From JAUPVN01 sp964423475 (GTDB lineage Bacteria > Patescibacteriota > Saccharimonadia > Saccharimonadales > CAIOMD01), in NCBI GenBank assembly GCA_964423475.1, contig CAYRFD010000011.1, positions 1-24,742 of the forward strand: DNA of 24,742 nt, given 5' to 3'. The notes under the pieces were generated by a model. The model was not told the DNA's origin and ran no database searches. It was given only the letters and a program-made list of their open reading frames with translations. Positions 5,975-15,248 of this stretch are shown piece by piece; within the stretch, counting starts at the first letter, position 1; each line of letters opens with the position of its first letter. The position numbers and the translations under genes are program-made.

Positions 5975-8410
5975 ATGAAAACTAATGCTGCACTACTTTT
6001 AGTAGAAATACCAAGAACAAACGACAAAAAAGAGCTCTCGGCAGAGCAGATGTTCGAATCTTTACACGGAATTTTAAACCCTAAAAAATCATTTTTTAAA
6101 AATGACTACTTAACACAAGAACATATAAGTTTTGAAATATGCTCAATAGGCCAAAGAATACGTTTTTATATATGGGTTCCTACAAATTTGCAAGCCTTTT
6201 TAGAGGGCCAAATATATGCATACTACCCCGATGCTCAAATAACAAAAACAGAAAAAGATTATACAAAACATGTACTTGAACAATCCGTAATATATTCCAG
6301 CGAGTTAATTTTAACAGATAACGAATACTTACCAATAAAATCATTCCCAAGTTTTGAGATAGACCCACTAGATAATATTGCAGCAACTTTAGCAAAAATA
6401 GATCAGCCAAACGAAGAAATGTGGATCCAAATCATTATCCGCCCTATAAGTAACGCTTGGCATCGAAAAAGTAATAAAATTGCTAACCGCATAAAATCTG
6501 GCAGCGGTGCATGGACCAACAGTGGGGCAATGAACTATTTTAGCCAAATTATAATTGCACCCATTAAACCGCCAGAGCAAATTGGAAGTTCTGGTGTTAA
6601 AGAATTATCAGAAAGAGACAAAACAAGAGTAACCGCAATAGAAGAAAAATGTCGTAAGCCAGGATATCAAACTAAAATTCGTATACTTTATGCAGGTAAT
6701 AGTGAAACAACGGCTAAACAACGAATGCAGGCCATTATTGGCACCTTTAAACAATATAACACCGCTAACTTAAACGGCTTTCAAAGTAAATATCCTAGTT
6801 TTGATCGTTCTAAAATATCTTTATTTTCGGAACGAGAATTTTATGATAAGGGCTATATTTTAAACATAGAAGAAATTGCCAGTATATACCATCTGCCTCA
6901 TAAAAGTATAGAGACACCTAACATTGTTTGGGCTAATACTAAAGCCGTAGAACCCCCAAATAATCTACCAGTATTTAGCAAAACAAACCCTCAAGATTTA
7001 AGTTTATTTGGCATAACAAATTTTAGAGGTATCCATGATATGTTTGGTATTTTAAGAACCGATAGGGGCCGCCATACTTACATTATAGGCCAAACCGAAA
7101 CTGGTAAATCTGGGCTTTTAGAACTTTTAACCCTATCTGATGTTTACTACAAACAGGGTTTTGCAATTTTAGATCCTCATGGTGATTATTCTACCCACAT
7201 ACTGCAATATATACCAAAAGAACGCATTAACGACGTTGTATATATTAACCCGGCCGATCAAGAATACCCAATAGCTTTTAATCCACTAGAACTAACAGAC
7301 TCAATATCAAAGGGACAGGTTTGTAATGAGCTTATTGGCGCCTTAAGGCATATTTTTAAAAATATCTGGGGCCCTCAGCTTGAATATATTTTAAGATACA
7401 CTATTTTAGCTTTACTAGACTACCAAAATGCAACCATGCTAGATATAACAAAAATGCTTTCAAATAATCAATTTCGCGAAAGGGTATTAGCAAGCTCCAC
7501 AGACCCAGTAGTAAAAACTTTTTGGTATACCGAATTTGCTAGTTGGAGTGAAAAATATTCTTCAGAGGCAATATCCCCAATCTTAACTAAAATTGGAGCA
7601 TTAATAACTAACCCAATTATAAGAAACATTATTGGCCAGCCAAAATCAACATTTAATGTTAGAAAACTAATGGATGAAGGCAAAATACTTATTGTTAATC
7701 TATCTAAGGGTCTAATAGGAGATGACAATGCTGCCATTCTAGGGTTACTACTTATAAATAAAATACAGTTGGCCGCAATGAGTAGGGCAGATACACCAAA
7801 TATATCAGATAGAAAACCGTTTTATTTATACATTGATGAATTTCAGGATATTACAACAGACAGTTTTGCAACTATCTTAAGTGAATCCCGCAAGTATGGC
7901 TTAAACATAACAATAGCTAATCAATATATATCTCAATTACCAAAAGAGCTAAGAGATGCAGTTTTTGGCAATGTGGGCACAATAATTAGTTTTAAAGTCA
8001 GCCCAGACGATAGCCCCTATTTAATAAAGTATTTTGAACCTCAATTTGAAACAAACGATCTTACACAGTTATATAACAGACAGTTTGTCACAAGTATGAA
8101 TATTAACGGTAAAAAAGCCACTCCTTTTAGCGGCTCTACACTAAATATACCCCCAGCACAAACAAACCATTCAGACATAATCATAGAAAATTCAAGACAA
8201 AAATATGCCAATAGTAAAACTAACGTAGAGGCAAATATAGTTGAAAGAACGTCTAAGGGCCAAGCTCATCCCAAAAGCACCGTTAAACTAGGCCAAACAC
8301 TGCTACGGGCTCAAAAACACATACAAGCATTACCCATAAAATCTCCTAAAAATAGTTTGGCACAAGTGGCAGTAAAAAATATTAAAGAATCTACAACTCA
8401 AGATGAATAG
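5975..8410 (+). CDS. FtsK/HerA/VirD4-type DNA-pumping ATPase (type IV secretion coupling-like)
   Basis: From the ATG at 5975 the protein has 811 residues. A TTG at 5939 would add 12, and neither start has a ribosome site. Residues 1-350 are an N-terminal domain typical of these CPR ATPases, with no obvious membrane segment. Walker A is GQTETGKS (372-379) and Walker B is LYIDEFQD (DE at 621-622). The segment RKYGLNITIANQY after Walker B and GNVGTIISFKVSPDD are typical of the TraG/TraD-like C-terminal motor. The last ~100 residues are polar and probably disordered. The family drives DNA or protein through hexameric rings. No relaxase, VirB4 or pilus gene is in the window, so the substrate is unknown. 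It is likely a stand-alone unit, with a terminator upstream and a long empty region downstream. Confidence 0.88.
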   Translation: MKTNAALLLVEIPRTNDKKELSAEQMFESLHGILNPKKSFFKNDYLTQEHISFEICSIGQRIRFYIWVPTNLQAFLEGQIYAYYPDAQITKTEKDYTKHVLEQSVIYSSELILTDNEYLPIKSFPSFEIDPLDNIAATLAKIDQPNEEMWIQIIIRPISNAWHRKSNKIANRIKSGSGAWTNSGAMNYFSQIIIAPIKPPEQIGSSGVKELSERDKTRVTAIEEKCRKPGYQTKIRILYAGNSETTAKQRMQAIIGTFKQYNTANLNGFQSKYPSFDRSKISLFSEREFYDKGYILNIEEIASIYHLPHKSIETPNIVWANTKAVEPPNNLPVFSKTNPQDLSLFGITNFRGIHDMFGILRTDRGRHTYIIGQTETGKSGLLELLTLSDVYYKQGFAILDPHGDYSTHILQYIPKERINDVVYINPADQEYPIAFNPLELTDSISKGQVCNELIGALRHIFKNIWGPQLEYILRYTILALLDYQNATMLDITKMLSNNQFRERVLASSTDPVVKTFWYTEFASWSEKYSSEAISPILTKIGALITNPIIRNIIGQPKSTFNVRKLMDEGKILIVNLSKGLIGDDNAAILGLLLINKIQLAAMSRADTPNISDRKPFYLYIDEFQDITTDSFATILSESRKYGLNITIANQYISQLPKELRDAVFGNVGTIISFKVSPDDSPYLIKYFEPQFETNDLTQLYNRQFVTSMNINGKKATPFSGSTLNIPPAQTNHSDIIIENSRQKYANSKTNVEANIVERTSKGQAHPKSTVKLGQTLLRAQKHIQALPIKSPKNSLAQVAVKNIKESTTQDE

Positions 8411-8814
8411 TTTAACGTTAGTGCACAGTATAGACTATCAAATAATTAAAAGCGTTTAAAAACATACAATAAGCCGCGTTTGGGCAATTCACAAAAAATT
8501 ATATAGATACTATATATATAGCCTTCTAATAGCTAAAAGATATTAAGTATAATATATAAACATTTTACGAACAAATACTATTATATACATAGTAATTATA
8601 AATACAACAAAAACAAAACTATGGACGGTTGTATATATTGGGCAGGTTACACATAAATATAAAAATACAAGAAACAAAATGAATTTAAAATTAAATTAAA
8701 AGAGCAAACTAGCTAGAGCAGAGCACCCCGCCTTACACTAAGTTAATGTCGCACAATATACCTTTTACGACTTTAATATTGTCAATATAGTTGGTAGAAT
8801 ATACCTTACTAACA

Positions 8815-8858
8815 GGGGTAGAATTAACAAAAATCTATTTTTATAGATATATTCCCCC
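8815..8858. other. Nested hairpin in the convergent region
   Basis: An inner stem ATCTAT-TTTT-ATAGAT (8833-8848) sits inside an outer stem in which GGGG and GAAT (8815-8824, two-base bulge) pair with ATTC and CCCC (8851-8858). GC clusters are rare in this stretch, so the paired G and C runs stand out. Confidence 0.4.
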
Positions 8859-8946
8859 GTAGTAGTGCGTACACATATAAATTACCCTAGTAAAGACTAA
8901 ACATAGCTATATACACTACTTTAAACTAGTGGGGAGGTATATCAAG

Positions 8947-8955
8947 TTATCCACA
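8947..8955 (+). promoter_or_regulatory. DnaA box (perfect)
   Basis: TTATCCACA matches the consensus DnaA box exactly. It is a single copy in the convergent spacer; the other two copies in the window lie upstream of mraZ. Confidence 0.45.
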
Positions 8956-9131
8956 TATTTATATATATTGTTACTATAACTAAATAACTACACATGCCAA
9001 TCAGCAAATATAATCCCTAACACCTCTTCTACTGTTTCAACATAAACAAATTACGAACACTAAACAAAAAGCGAACAGACTATGTGCAAGATATTTGCAT
9101 TTTATATATTAATATAGTTTTATATACATTT

Positions 9132-10052
9132 TTACTTAATAAACACACGGTCGCCAAGGCGCACATCTATATATTCTTTAGGTGGGGCCTGCCTCCCCTG
9201 CTCTATCTCTAGTTTTATAGCTTTAAAAGCCCCAAACTGTGTAGTAATTGGCGCGCCTACATCTAGGCTAAAAAGAATCTTATAATCTTTATAAACTACC
9301 CAAATTTCACGCGGTTTCTCTGGTAATATGTACTTTACAGAAGTCTCCCCCGCCACGCTAAACTGGTGTTGTAACTCTTCTAATGCTTCCATTTCTGTGG
9401 GCTTAAAAACCTGATCACCAACTTTGTAAATATACCCGCTCTGATTTTCCATGGTAGACAATGACTCTACCGGTAATGTAGTATTTTTTACATCTATAGC
9501 TAGCCTACCCCTGTTACTTAATATAATAGAATCCGATCCTGGCTGGTTGAACACCGAAAAAGCGGGTGATATTAATATAGCTGCCTCTGGGCTACCGCCA
9601 AATATTCTGGCCGTAACATCAACAAGTATTGCTTCTGGTAGGGCTTGCTTTACAGAATTAGCGATTTCATCTGTTTTAAGGCTTGGTTTAAATTTATTAG
9701 CCAACGATTCATCAACAGCAGCGGCTACAACCGCCTGATAATCTTGGATGCTTCTATAGGGCTCGCCCCCACTCAGTTGAACTCTTGGTTCGCCGTATAG
9801 CACTATAACTCCGTATATAACAACACCAAATACAGATGCAAATAATACAAACTTTAGAATATTTTTTATAGATAATCTTTTGCTTGGTATTTCTTGTTGT
9901 AGCCTAGCAGATCTATCAAATTCATCTAACTGTTTTTTTGATGCAGTGTAGTAAGATTTTACTCTATTATTATCATTAGAAGATTGCCTTTCACGACCGC
10001 TACTAGACTCTACCTTATTAGATTTGTTTTTATTAAATGGCCACCATCTCAT
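9132..10052 (-). CDS. ftsQ: FtsQ/DivIB-like cell division protein
   Basis: A 306-residue bitopic protein: a basic, polar cytoplasmic N-terminus (1-65), one membrane segment at about 66-86, and an extracytoplasmic domain. The C-terminus YIDVRLGDRVFIK matches the end of the FtsQ/DivIB beta domain (family form IDLR-G-RV-V). FtsQ connects early and late divisome proteins and binds FtsL/FtsB. Sequence similarity to model FtsQ is low, so the call rests on topology, the C-terminal motif, and position after murG, with which it overlaps by 4 bp (ATGA, 10049-10052). It is the last gene of the cluster; ftsA and ftsZ, its usual followers, are absent. Confidence 0.8.
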   Translation of the reverse strand: MRWWPFNKNKSNKVESSSGRERQSSNDNNRVKSYYTASKKQLDEFDRSARLQQEIPSKRLSIKNILKFVLFASVFGVVIYGVIVLYGEPRVQLSGGEPYRSIQDYQAVVAAAVDESLANKFKPSLKTDEIANSVKQALPEAILVDVTARIFGGSPEAAILISPAFSVFNQPGSDSIILSNRGRLAIDVKNTTLPVESLSTMENQSGYIYKVGDQVFKPTEMEALEELQHQFSVAGETSVKYILPEKPREIWVVYKDYKILFSLDVGAPITTQFGAFKAIKLEIEQGRQAPPKEYIDVRLGDRVFIK

Positions 10053-11203
10053 TTTACAGATACTCCATTAGCAACATTAATAATTAAATTCGCTATATTT
10101 AAAGATGCTTTGGGCTGAACCAGGGTAATTATATTATCTGAAAGCTGTTTACTTTTTTCACTAGAAATTAATATTGTGTCAATTGTATTTAATAATAATT
10201 GAGGGTCTTTATCTAATAAACTTTCATCTAATGCTATGGCGGCATTTGCATCTACATATACCTTTGCATTTTTTGTTTGATGACCCCCAGTTAACATTTT
10301 ACTAGGAATAATTATAAGTGGTTTGGCCAAAGAGGCAATCTCCGACAAAGTTGTTGCACCAGCCCTAGATACTACTAAATCTGCGGCCGCTAAAACGCTT
10401 AACATATCTGTCTCAAAATCTTTAATAATCACTCTGTTATTATTAATCTTATTTTTATAAAATTTATAATCATTTGTGCCAGATAACCAATATACTACTC
10501 TATTTGAATCTTTAGTTAAATCGGGTAATAAATTATAAATTAGTTTATTTAATCTTCCGGCACCGCTACTACCACCTGTAATAACAACCATTTTGCTATT
10601 TGGGTTAATATTAAGCTTTTGCTTAGCCCTAGAACTAATAATTGGGTGCAAAAACTCTTTTCTTATTGGAACACCACAATACACAGCGGGCTTATTAGAA
10701 TACTGTGGGTAGTAAGATAAAGGTGCTGCAACGGCCAAACCTTTTGCAAACCTAGATAAAACTCTATTAGTTAGCCCGGGAACTGTGTCTAAATCATTAG
10801 TTACTATTGGTATTCTTAATATTGCTGCTGCAAGCCCTACGGGTAAACCAACATATCCTCCGGTTACAAATACTACCGATGGCCTAGAAAATATCATTAT
10901 AAATAAAGATTGGATAAAGCCCAAAAAAACATAAAATAAATCTCTAATATTTAGCAACATCACACTTGGGTGTTTAACGTACCAAATAAATGTTTTTCCA
11001 TTATAACGTCTAAATTTTCCGGCAAAAATTGAATGCCTATGATTAAAATATTTACTATTTAATATTAAAGAGCTGTTAATATCTTTTTTTGTACCAAAAT
11101 AAGATATTTTAACATTAGGAACCTGATCAGTAATCTCAGATACTACGGCGAGTAACGGTGTAACGTGGCCGGCCGTTCCCCCGCCAGTGACGATCACTTT
11201 CAT
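10049..11203 (-). CDS. murG: UDP-GlcNAc:lipid I N-acetylglucosaminyltransferase MurG
   Basis: Adds GlcNAc to lipid I to make lipid II at the inner membrane face. From the ATG at 11203 the protein has 384 residues and begins MKVIVTGGGTAGHVTP, the MurG G-loop with H13. Further family marks are DLDTVPGLTNRVLSRFAK, GGSSGAGRLN, VSRAGATTLSEIA and GGHQTKNA. An upstream ATG in the same frame (11239) would add 12 residues, but AAAGGAG at 11211-11217, 7 nt from 11203, fixes the start. The gene begins inside ftsW (68-nt overlap) and ends overlapping ftsQ by 4 bp. It is even more AT-rich than its neighbours, with many Ile, Asn and Lys. Confidence 0.96.
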   Translation of the reverse strand: MKVIVTGGGTAGHVTPLLAVVSEITDQVPNVKISYFGTKKDINSSLILNSKYFNHRHSIFAGKFRRYNGKTFIWYVKHPSVMLLNIRDLFYVFLGFIQSLFIMIFSRPSVVFVTGGYVGLPVGLAAAILRIPIVTNDLDTVPGLTNRVLSRFAKGLAVAAPLSYYPQYSNKPAVYCGVPIRKEFLHPIISSRAKQKLNINPNSKMVVITGGSSGAGRLNKLIYNLLPDLTKDSNRVVYWLSGTNDYKFYKNKINNNRVIIKDFETDMLSVLAAADLVVSRAGATTLSEIASLAKPLIIIPSKMLTGGHQTKNAKVYVDANAAIALDESLLDKDPQLLLNTIDTILISSEKSKQLSDNIITLVQPKASLNIANLIINVANGVSVK

Positions 11204-12380
11204 TTGGCTGCTCCTTTTTAGGTTCGTAATTATAAACAATTTTTCTTAAAGATGTATAGCGTGAAATCTGAAAAACCATACCTAACGCCGCCATAGAAAA
11301 CAATAAGCTAGTACCACCATAGCTAATAAATGGTAATGTTATACCTTTTATTGGTATTAACCCAAGCATAGCAGCTATATTAATTAATGCCTGCACCGCA
11401 AACCACATAAACACTCCTGCTACTATTAACTGACTAGTTCTATCTGGTGCTCTTTGCATAATTGTTAAAATGCGCAATAACAATGCTCCATATATAGCTA
11501 ATAAAACCACCGATCCAATAAAGCCAAACTTTTCTGCAAAAATTGCAAAAATTGAGTCATTCTCTGCTTCTGGCAAATAACCATAGGCTTGAATACTTCG
11601 CCCTAGCCCAACACCCATAACCCCACCGGATCCAACAGCAATCAATGCCTGGCAGGCATGGTAAGCCTGCTCAGAAGAACAATCTTTAGTAGGTGATAAA
11701 AATGTTGCAACTCGCTGCATTCTATAGGGCGTTGAGACAACCGCAAGCACCCCAACAATAGCAATTAAAACTATAGATACCATAAAATATTTCATTGGCA
11801 TACCTACCACAAAAAGCATGGCAAGACCAACAGATAGCAGTACCACAGCACTACCCAAATCTCTTTGTAGAAATACAATGGTAGCAATTAAACCGGCCAC
11901 TACAATAAGTGGCACGCGCCAAGATTTTTTATCTGTTAATTTACCCTCACTTGCAAGTTTTGCTAAAAAACCAGCAAAAGTTATAACAACAATAAGTTTT
12001 ACAAATTCAACCGGCTGTAAAGACAATGGCCCCGCCTGAATCCAACGCAAATCTTCTCTACCACCAGTTAATACAGCTAAAATGCTTAATATAAAAACAG
12101 AAACTAGTAATGGTTTTGCAATTTTTTGCCAAAATTTAATTGGCACCTTAGAAAAAATAAAAAAAGCAATAAAACCCAAAACAACAGCAATTAGCTGCCT
12201 AATAATAAAATAGTTATCACTCACATCTCCACCCTTAGCAGCCAAAGCTGGGCTTATTGCGTACATAACTATTAATCCTACGGCTAATAATATGCTTGAT
12301 AAAACAAAAAGCCCATAATCAGGTCTATGCTTACGGGTTTGATATGGTTCTGTACTTATCCGCGCTCGGGGCGGGATCAT
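11136..12380 (-). CDS. ftsW: Lipid II polymerase FtsW (SEDS family)
   Basis: A 414-residue polytopic membrane protein with about ten hydrophobic segments. SEDS signatures are GREDLRWIQAGPLSLQPVEF, AENDSIFAIFAEKFGF (predicted catalytic D275) and ISYGGTSLLFSMAALG. With FtsI it polymerises septal glycan strands. The ATG at 12380 overlaps the mraY stop as ATGA (12377-12380), which favours it over the longer in-frame ATG at 12443, whose extra 21 residues are Cys-rich and unlike the family. The polar C-terminal tail is coded in the region shared with murG. The position between mraY and murG supports FtsW rather than RodA. Confidence 0.95.
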   Translation of the reverse strand: MIPPRARISTEPYQTRKHRPDYGLFVLSSILLAVGLIVMYAISPALAAKGGDVSDNYFIIRQLIAVVLGFIAFFIFSKVPIKFWQKIAKPLLVSVFILSILAVLTGGREDLRWIQAGPLSLQPVEFVKLIVVITFAGFLAKLASEGKLTDKKSWRVPLIVVAGLIATIVFLQRDLGSAVVLLSVGLAMLFVVGMPMKYFMVSIVLIAIVGVLAVVSTPYRMQRVATFLSPTKDCSSEQAYHACQALIAVGSGGVMGVGLGRSIQAYGYLPEAENDSIFAIFAEKFGFIGSVVLLAIYGALLLRILTIMQRAPDRTSQLIVAGVFMWFAVQALINIAAMLGLIPIKGITLPFISYGGTSLLFSMAALGMVFQISRYTSLRKIVYNYEPKKEQPNESDRHWRGNGRPRYTVTRRSI

Positions 12381-13420
12381 ACAAATCCCCAATAAATTGC
12401 AGCAACCAAGCCAAGAACCGCAACAACTTGGCCTACAATCCAAAAACGCATTGTTACTTTAGTTTCTGGCCAACCAATTGCTTCAAAATGATGATGAACT
12501 GGGCTAATTCTAAATATCTTTTTTCCGCCTCTTGTCTTTTTAGATATTGTTTGTAATATTACAGATCCCGCCTCTGCAACAAAAACCAAACCAATTAACG
12601 GCAATAATACAAGTGTGTTGGTTAACATAGCCACAACACCAAGTGCGGTTCCTAAACTAAAGCTTCCTACATCTCCCATGAAAAACCTTGCCGGGAACAC
12701 ATTAAACCACGTATAAGCTAACAATGCGCCTACAACTGTCATACAAAATGCTGCTATACCGTATCTCCCCTGCAATAGTGCTATAACCGCAAACGCTCCA
12801 AAAGAAGTTGCAAGTAAGCCTCCGGCAAGCCCATCTAGCCCATCAGAAATATTAACTGCATTAGCCGTAGAAATTACTACCAACATAAATAAAGGTACCA
12901 TTAACCATCCTAACGCCACATCTCCTACCCCAGGCAAATAAAAAGATGTAATATCTAGCTTTGCAAAAAACCACCAACCCCCAGCAAAAGCAACCGCACC
13001 AATTAGCAAAAACTTCATTTTAGACCTAAGACCAGCTACTCCAGTTCCATCTCCTTTAATATTTATATAATCATCTAACAAACCAACCAATCCTGCCCCA
13101 ACCATTAATGACAATGGCAGCCAGGTTTGTTCCCTAGATAAGTTAAAAATAAGAGTTACTAAAGCAACGCCTACTAGCATAATCAAACCCGCCATAGTTG
13201 GTATATGCCTACGATGCTTTGCGGCATGTAGCTTTTGGAATTCTGTAGCCTTTTCGCCGGTTAAGGCTGTTGTGCGTGGGCGCTTCCACCATTCGTATTT
13301 ATAGGCAATGGTTGTATAAATTGGCGTTAATATCATACTAACGGCAAAACCCAAAATACTTAAAAATATAATTGCTGCGAGCTTACTTGTTTCTATGCTT
13401 ATTTCTGTTATTGATTCCAT
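12377..13420 (-). CDS. mraY: Phospho-MurNAc-pentapeptide transferase MraY
   Basis: Transfers phospho-MurNAc-pentapeptide from UDP to undecaprenyl phosphate to form lipid I. The protein is 347 residues and polytopic. Catalytic and binding motifs: the DDY aspartates D116 and D117, NAVNISDGLDGLAGG, D250 in FMGDVGSFSLG, and the histidine cluster SPVHHHFE near the C-terminus. Length and motif spacing match bacterial MraY (E. coli 360). No SD is seen upstream of the ATG; a 50-nt spacer separates it from ftsI. The stop TGA is shared with the ftsW start. murE, murF and murD, often next to mraY, are missing here. Confidence 0.97.
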   Translation of the reverse strand: MESITEISIETSKLAAIIFLSILGFAVSMILTPIYTTIAYKYEWWKRPRTTALTGEKATEFQKLHAAKHRRHIPTMAGLIMLVGVALVTLIFNLSREQTWLPLSLMVGAGLVGLLDDYINIKGDGTGVAGLRSKMKFLLIGAVAFAGGWWFFAKLDITSFYLPGVGDVALGWLMVPLFMLVVISTANAVNISDGLDGLAGGLLATSFGAFAVIALLQGRYGIAAFCMTVVGALLAYTWFNVFPARFFMGDVGSFSLGTALGVVAMLTNTLVLLPLIGLVFVAEAGSVILQTISKKTRGGKKIFRISPVHHHFEAIGWPETKVTMRFWIVGQVVAVLGLVAAIYWGFV

Positions 13421-13470
13421 GATATTGATGTCTTTTTACGTAATAATACTTAGTATACCACATTACTATT

Positions 13471-15207
13471 TTACATTGGTGCAATTGGTACAATATTTAA
13501 TACTTCGTTACTAATTGCAGCCCAGGCTATAGCAGCCTGCGCACTTGCAAAACCACTTGTTTTTGGCTCGTCTAAACGGACTATTAGCACATATGCTTTG
13601 TCTTTACCGGCTATAAACCCAATGTACGCACCATTATAAGCATCTGTCTTATAGGCACCATCATCACCAACAACCTCTGCCGTACCACTCTTAGCACCAA
13701 TTGCATAACCGTCTCTTAGGGCTGGCTTGTTATTCTGTGAAGCACTAAGTTGTAGGACTGCCCTAATATCTTGGCTTACTTGTGGGCTTATAACATTAGA
13801 CATAATTACTTTTGGTGGAACGGTTTGTTCTTTATTACTAGCTTTTACAGTACTAATAATACTTGGCTGATAATATGTACCGCCATTAATTAACGCTGCG
13901 TAAGCTGCAGCTAACTGTAGTGGAGTCACCGTGAGCCCCTGGCCAAAACTCATATTTGCATATCTAACCGCTACGCCGTCTGGATCTTTAGGGCCAATCA
14001 CTGATCCCCCTTGCTCGCCCGCTAATTCTATATTAGTAGATTTTCCAAAACCATATCTTTCTGTTAAATATTGATACCAGGTTGTCCGAGCTTGCTCATC
14101 AATTTGGCCACCCCCTAAAGACTGCATCATATAAACGGCGCCGGTATTTAGTGATTTTGTAATTATATCGTTCATAGACATATTACGAGCGCCCCATTCC
14201 ATAGAATTTTTTATAGTTCTATCGGCAATCTGTACACTGCCCTTATCAAAATATGTGCTCCCGGGATTTAGTTTTTGTTCATTAAATGCAACCGACATCA
14301 TTAGTGGTTTCATTACAGAACCAGGCTCCCATGCCCCATTGGTAGCTGTGTTTAAAAATATACTAATATCCGGCTGAGAAGCATACTGAGACGGATCATA
14401 CGTAGGTACATTTGCCATGGCGGTAATTTTTCCTGTGTTGGCATCAATTAAGACCGCACTACCACTTTTAGAACTTGTTCTAGTAACGTTTTCTTGTAAT
14501 CTTTCTTCTACAATTTTTTGCATTCTTAAATCTAAAGATAGAGTAACGTCATCGCCCGCAATAGGATCTTGTTGCTCTTGATTATTATTTATTGCTAATG
14601 GAACACCGTTTATATCTGTAATTTTTTGCTGTAAACCATTTTTACCAGATAATTGTTGGTTGTAATATTCCTCAAAACCATACTGCCCTTGGCCATCATC
14701 ATTTACAAAACCAAGTACCTGCGATGCCATTTTTCCCTGTGGGTAAGTTCTTACAGAAATTTCTTTTAACCCCACACCTTTAATTTTTTGATCTTTAATT
14801 CTGTCGGCAACAGATCTATCTACTTTTTTAGCAAGAACAACATATCTTGTATCTTTTTTTAACAATTCTTCTAACTGTTTTAAGTCGCCACCAATTAGCT
14901 GTTGCAACTGGTTTGCTGTTTGATCACTACTTTGTATATATTTAGGGTCTGCATAAACCAGATACTTTTTTTCGTTTAGTACAACTGGCACGGTAGCATA
15001 ACCATCGTTCATATAAATTTTACCCCGTTCGGCACTAACCTCAAATTTCTTAACATGCTCAGCAAGAGCAGCCGCACTATAATAGTCGTGGTGTACAATT
15101 TGCACAATAAACAATTGCACTAACAATACAGCTCCTACCAAAAAAAGACCGCCCCGCAGTAGTAAAGTTCTATCAAATTTTGATGAATGTGTATTATTAT
15201 TCTTCAT
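13471..15207 (-). CDS. ftsI: Septal transpeptidase FtsI (class B penicillin-binding protein)
   Basis: A 578-residue protein with a short cytoplasmic tail, one membrane anchor at about 16-36, a PBP dimerisation domain beginning near AERGKIY, and a transpeptidase domain from about residue 240. The active-site motifs are S297-VM-K300 (in WEPGSVMKP), S352-L-N354 and K506-SGT509. It crosslinks septal peptidoglycan together with FtsW. No PASTA domains follow the transpeptidase. It sits 41 nt after ftsL, with no clear SD before the ATG. The anchor, length and location support the divisome PBP over an elongasome PBP2. Confidence 0.96.
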   Translation of the reverse strand: MKNNNTHSSKFDRTLLLRGGLFLVGAVLLVQLFIVQIVHHDYYSAAALAEHVKKFEVSAERGKIYMNDGYATVPVVLNEKKYLVYADPKYIQSSDQTANQLQQLIGGDLKQLEELLKKDTRYVVLAKKVDRSVADRIKDQKIKGVGLKEISVRTYPQGKMASQVLGFVNDDGQGQYGFEEYYNQQLSGKNGLQQKITDINGVPLAINNNQEQQDPIAGDDVTLSLDLRMQKIVEERLQENVTRTSSKSGSAVLIDANTGKITAMANVPTYDPSQYASQPDISIFLNTATNGAWEPGSVMKPLMMSVAFNEQKLNPGSTYFDKGSVQIADRTIKNSMEWGARNMSMNDIITKSLNTGAVYMMQSLGGGQIDEQARTTWYQYLTERYGFGKSTNIELAGEQGGSVIGPKDPDGVAVRYANMSFGQGLTVTPLQLAAAYAALINGGTYYQPSIISTVKASNKEQTVPPKVIMSNVISPQVSQDIRAVLQLSASQNNKPALRDGYAIGAKSGTAEVVGDDGAYKTDAYNGAYIGFIAGKDKAYVLIVRLDEPKTSGFASAQAAIAWAAISNEVLNIVPIAPM

Positions 15208-15248
15208 AAATATGAATTATTGCTCATGCTTATTGTAACAGAAAAACC

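Larger units (their letters stand above)
8411..9131. other. 721-bp convergent region without a gene
   Basis: Very AT-rich, with many TATATA runs and only tiny ORFs (15 codons or fewer). It lies between two convergent transcription blocks. Structure seen: a nested hairpin at 8815-8858, a small hairpin CACTA/TAGTG at 8914-8931, and a perfect DnaA box at 8947-8955. No tRNA, tmRNA, SRP RNA or RNase P signature was found on either strand. It may hold an untranslated RNA or a chromosomal site, but nothing proves either. Confidence 0.6.

Noticed and set aside
8530..8610. Possible dif-like recombination site in the TATATA-rich stretch
   Set aside because: Several short palindromic pieces resemble Xer half-sites, but none matches both arms of a known dif consensus.
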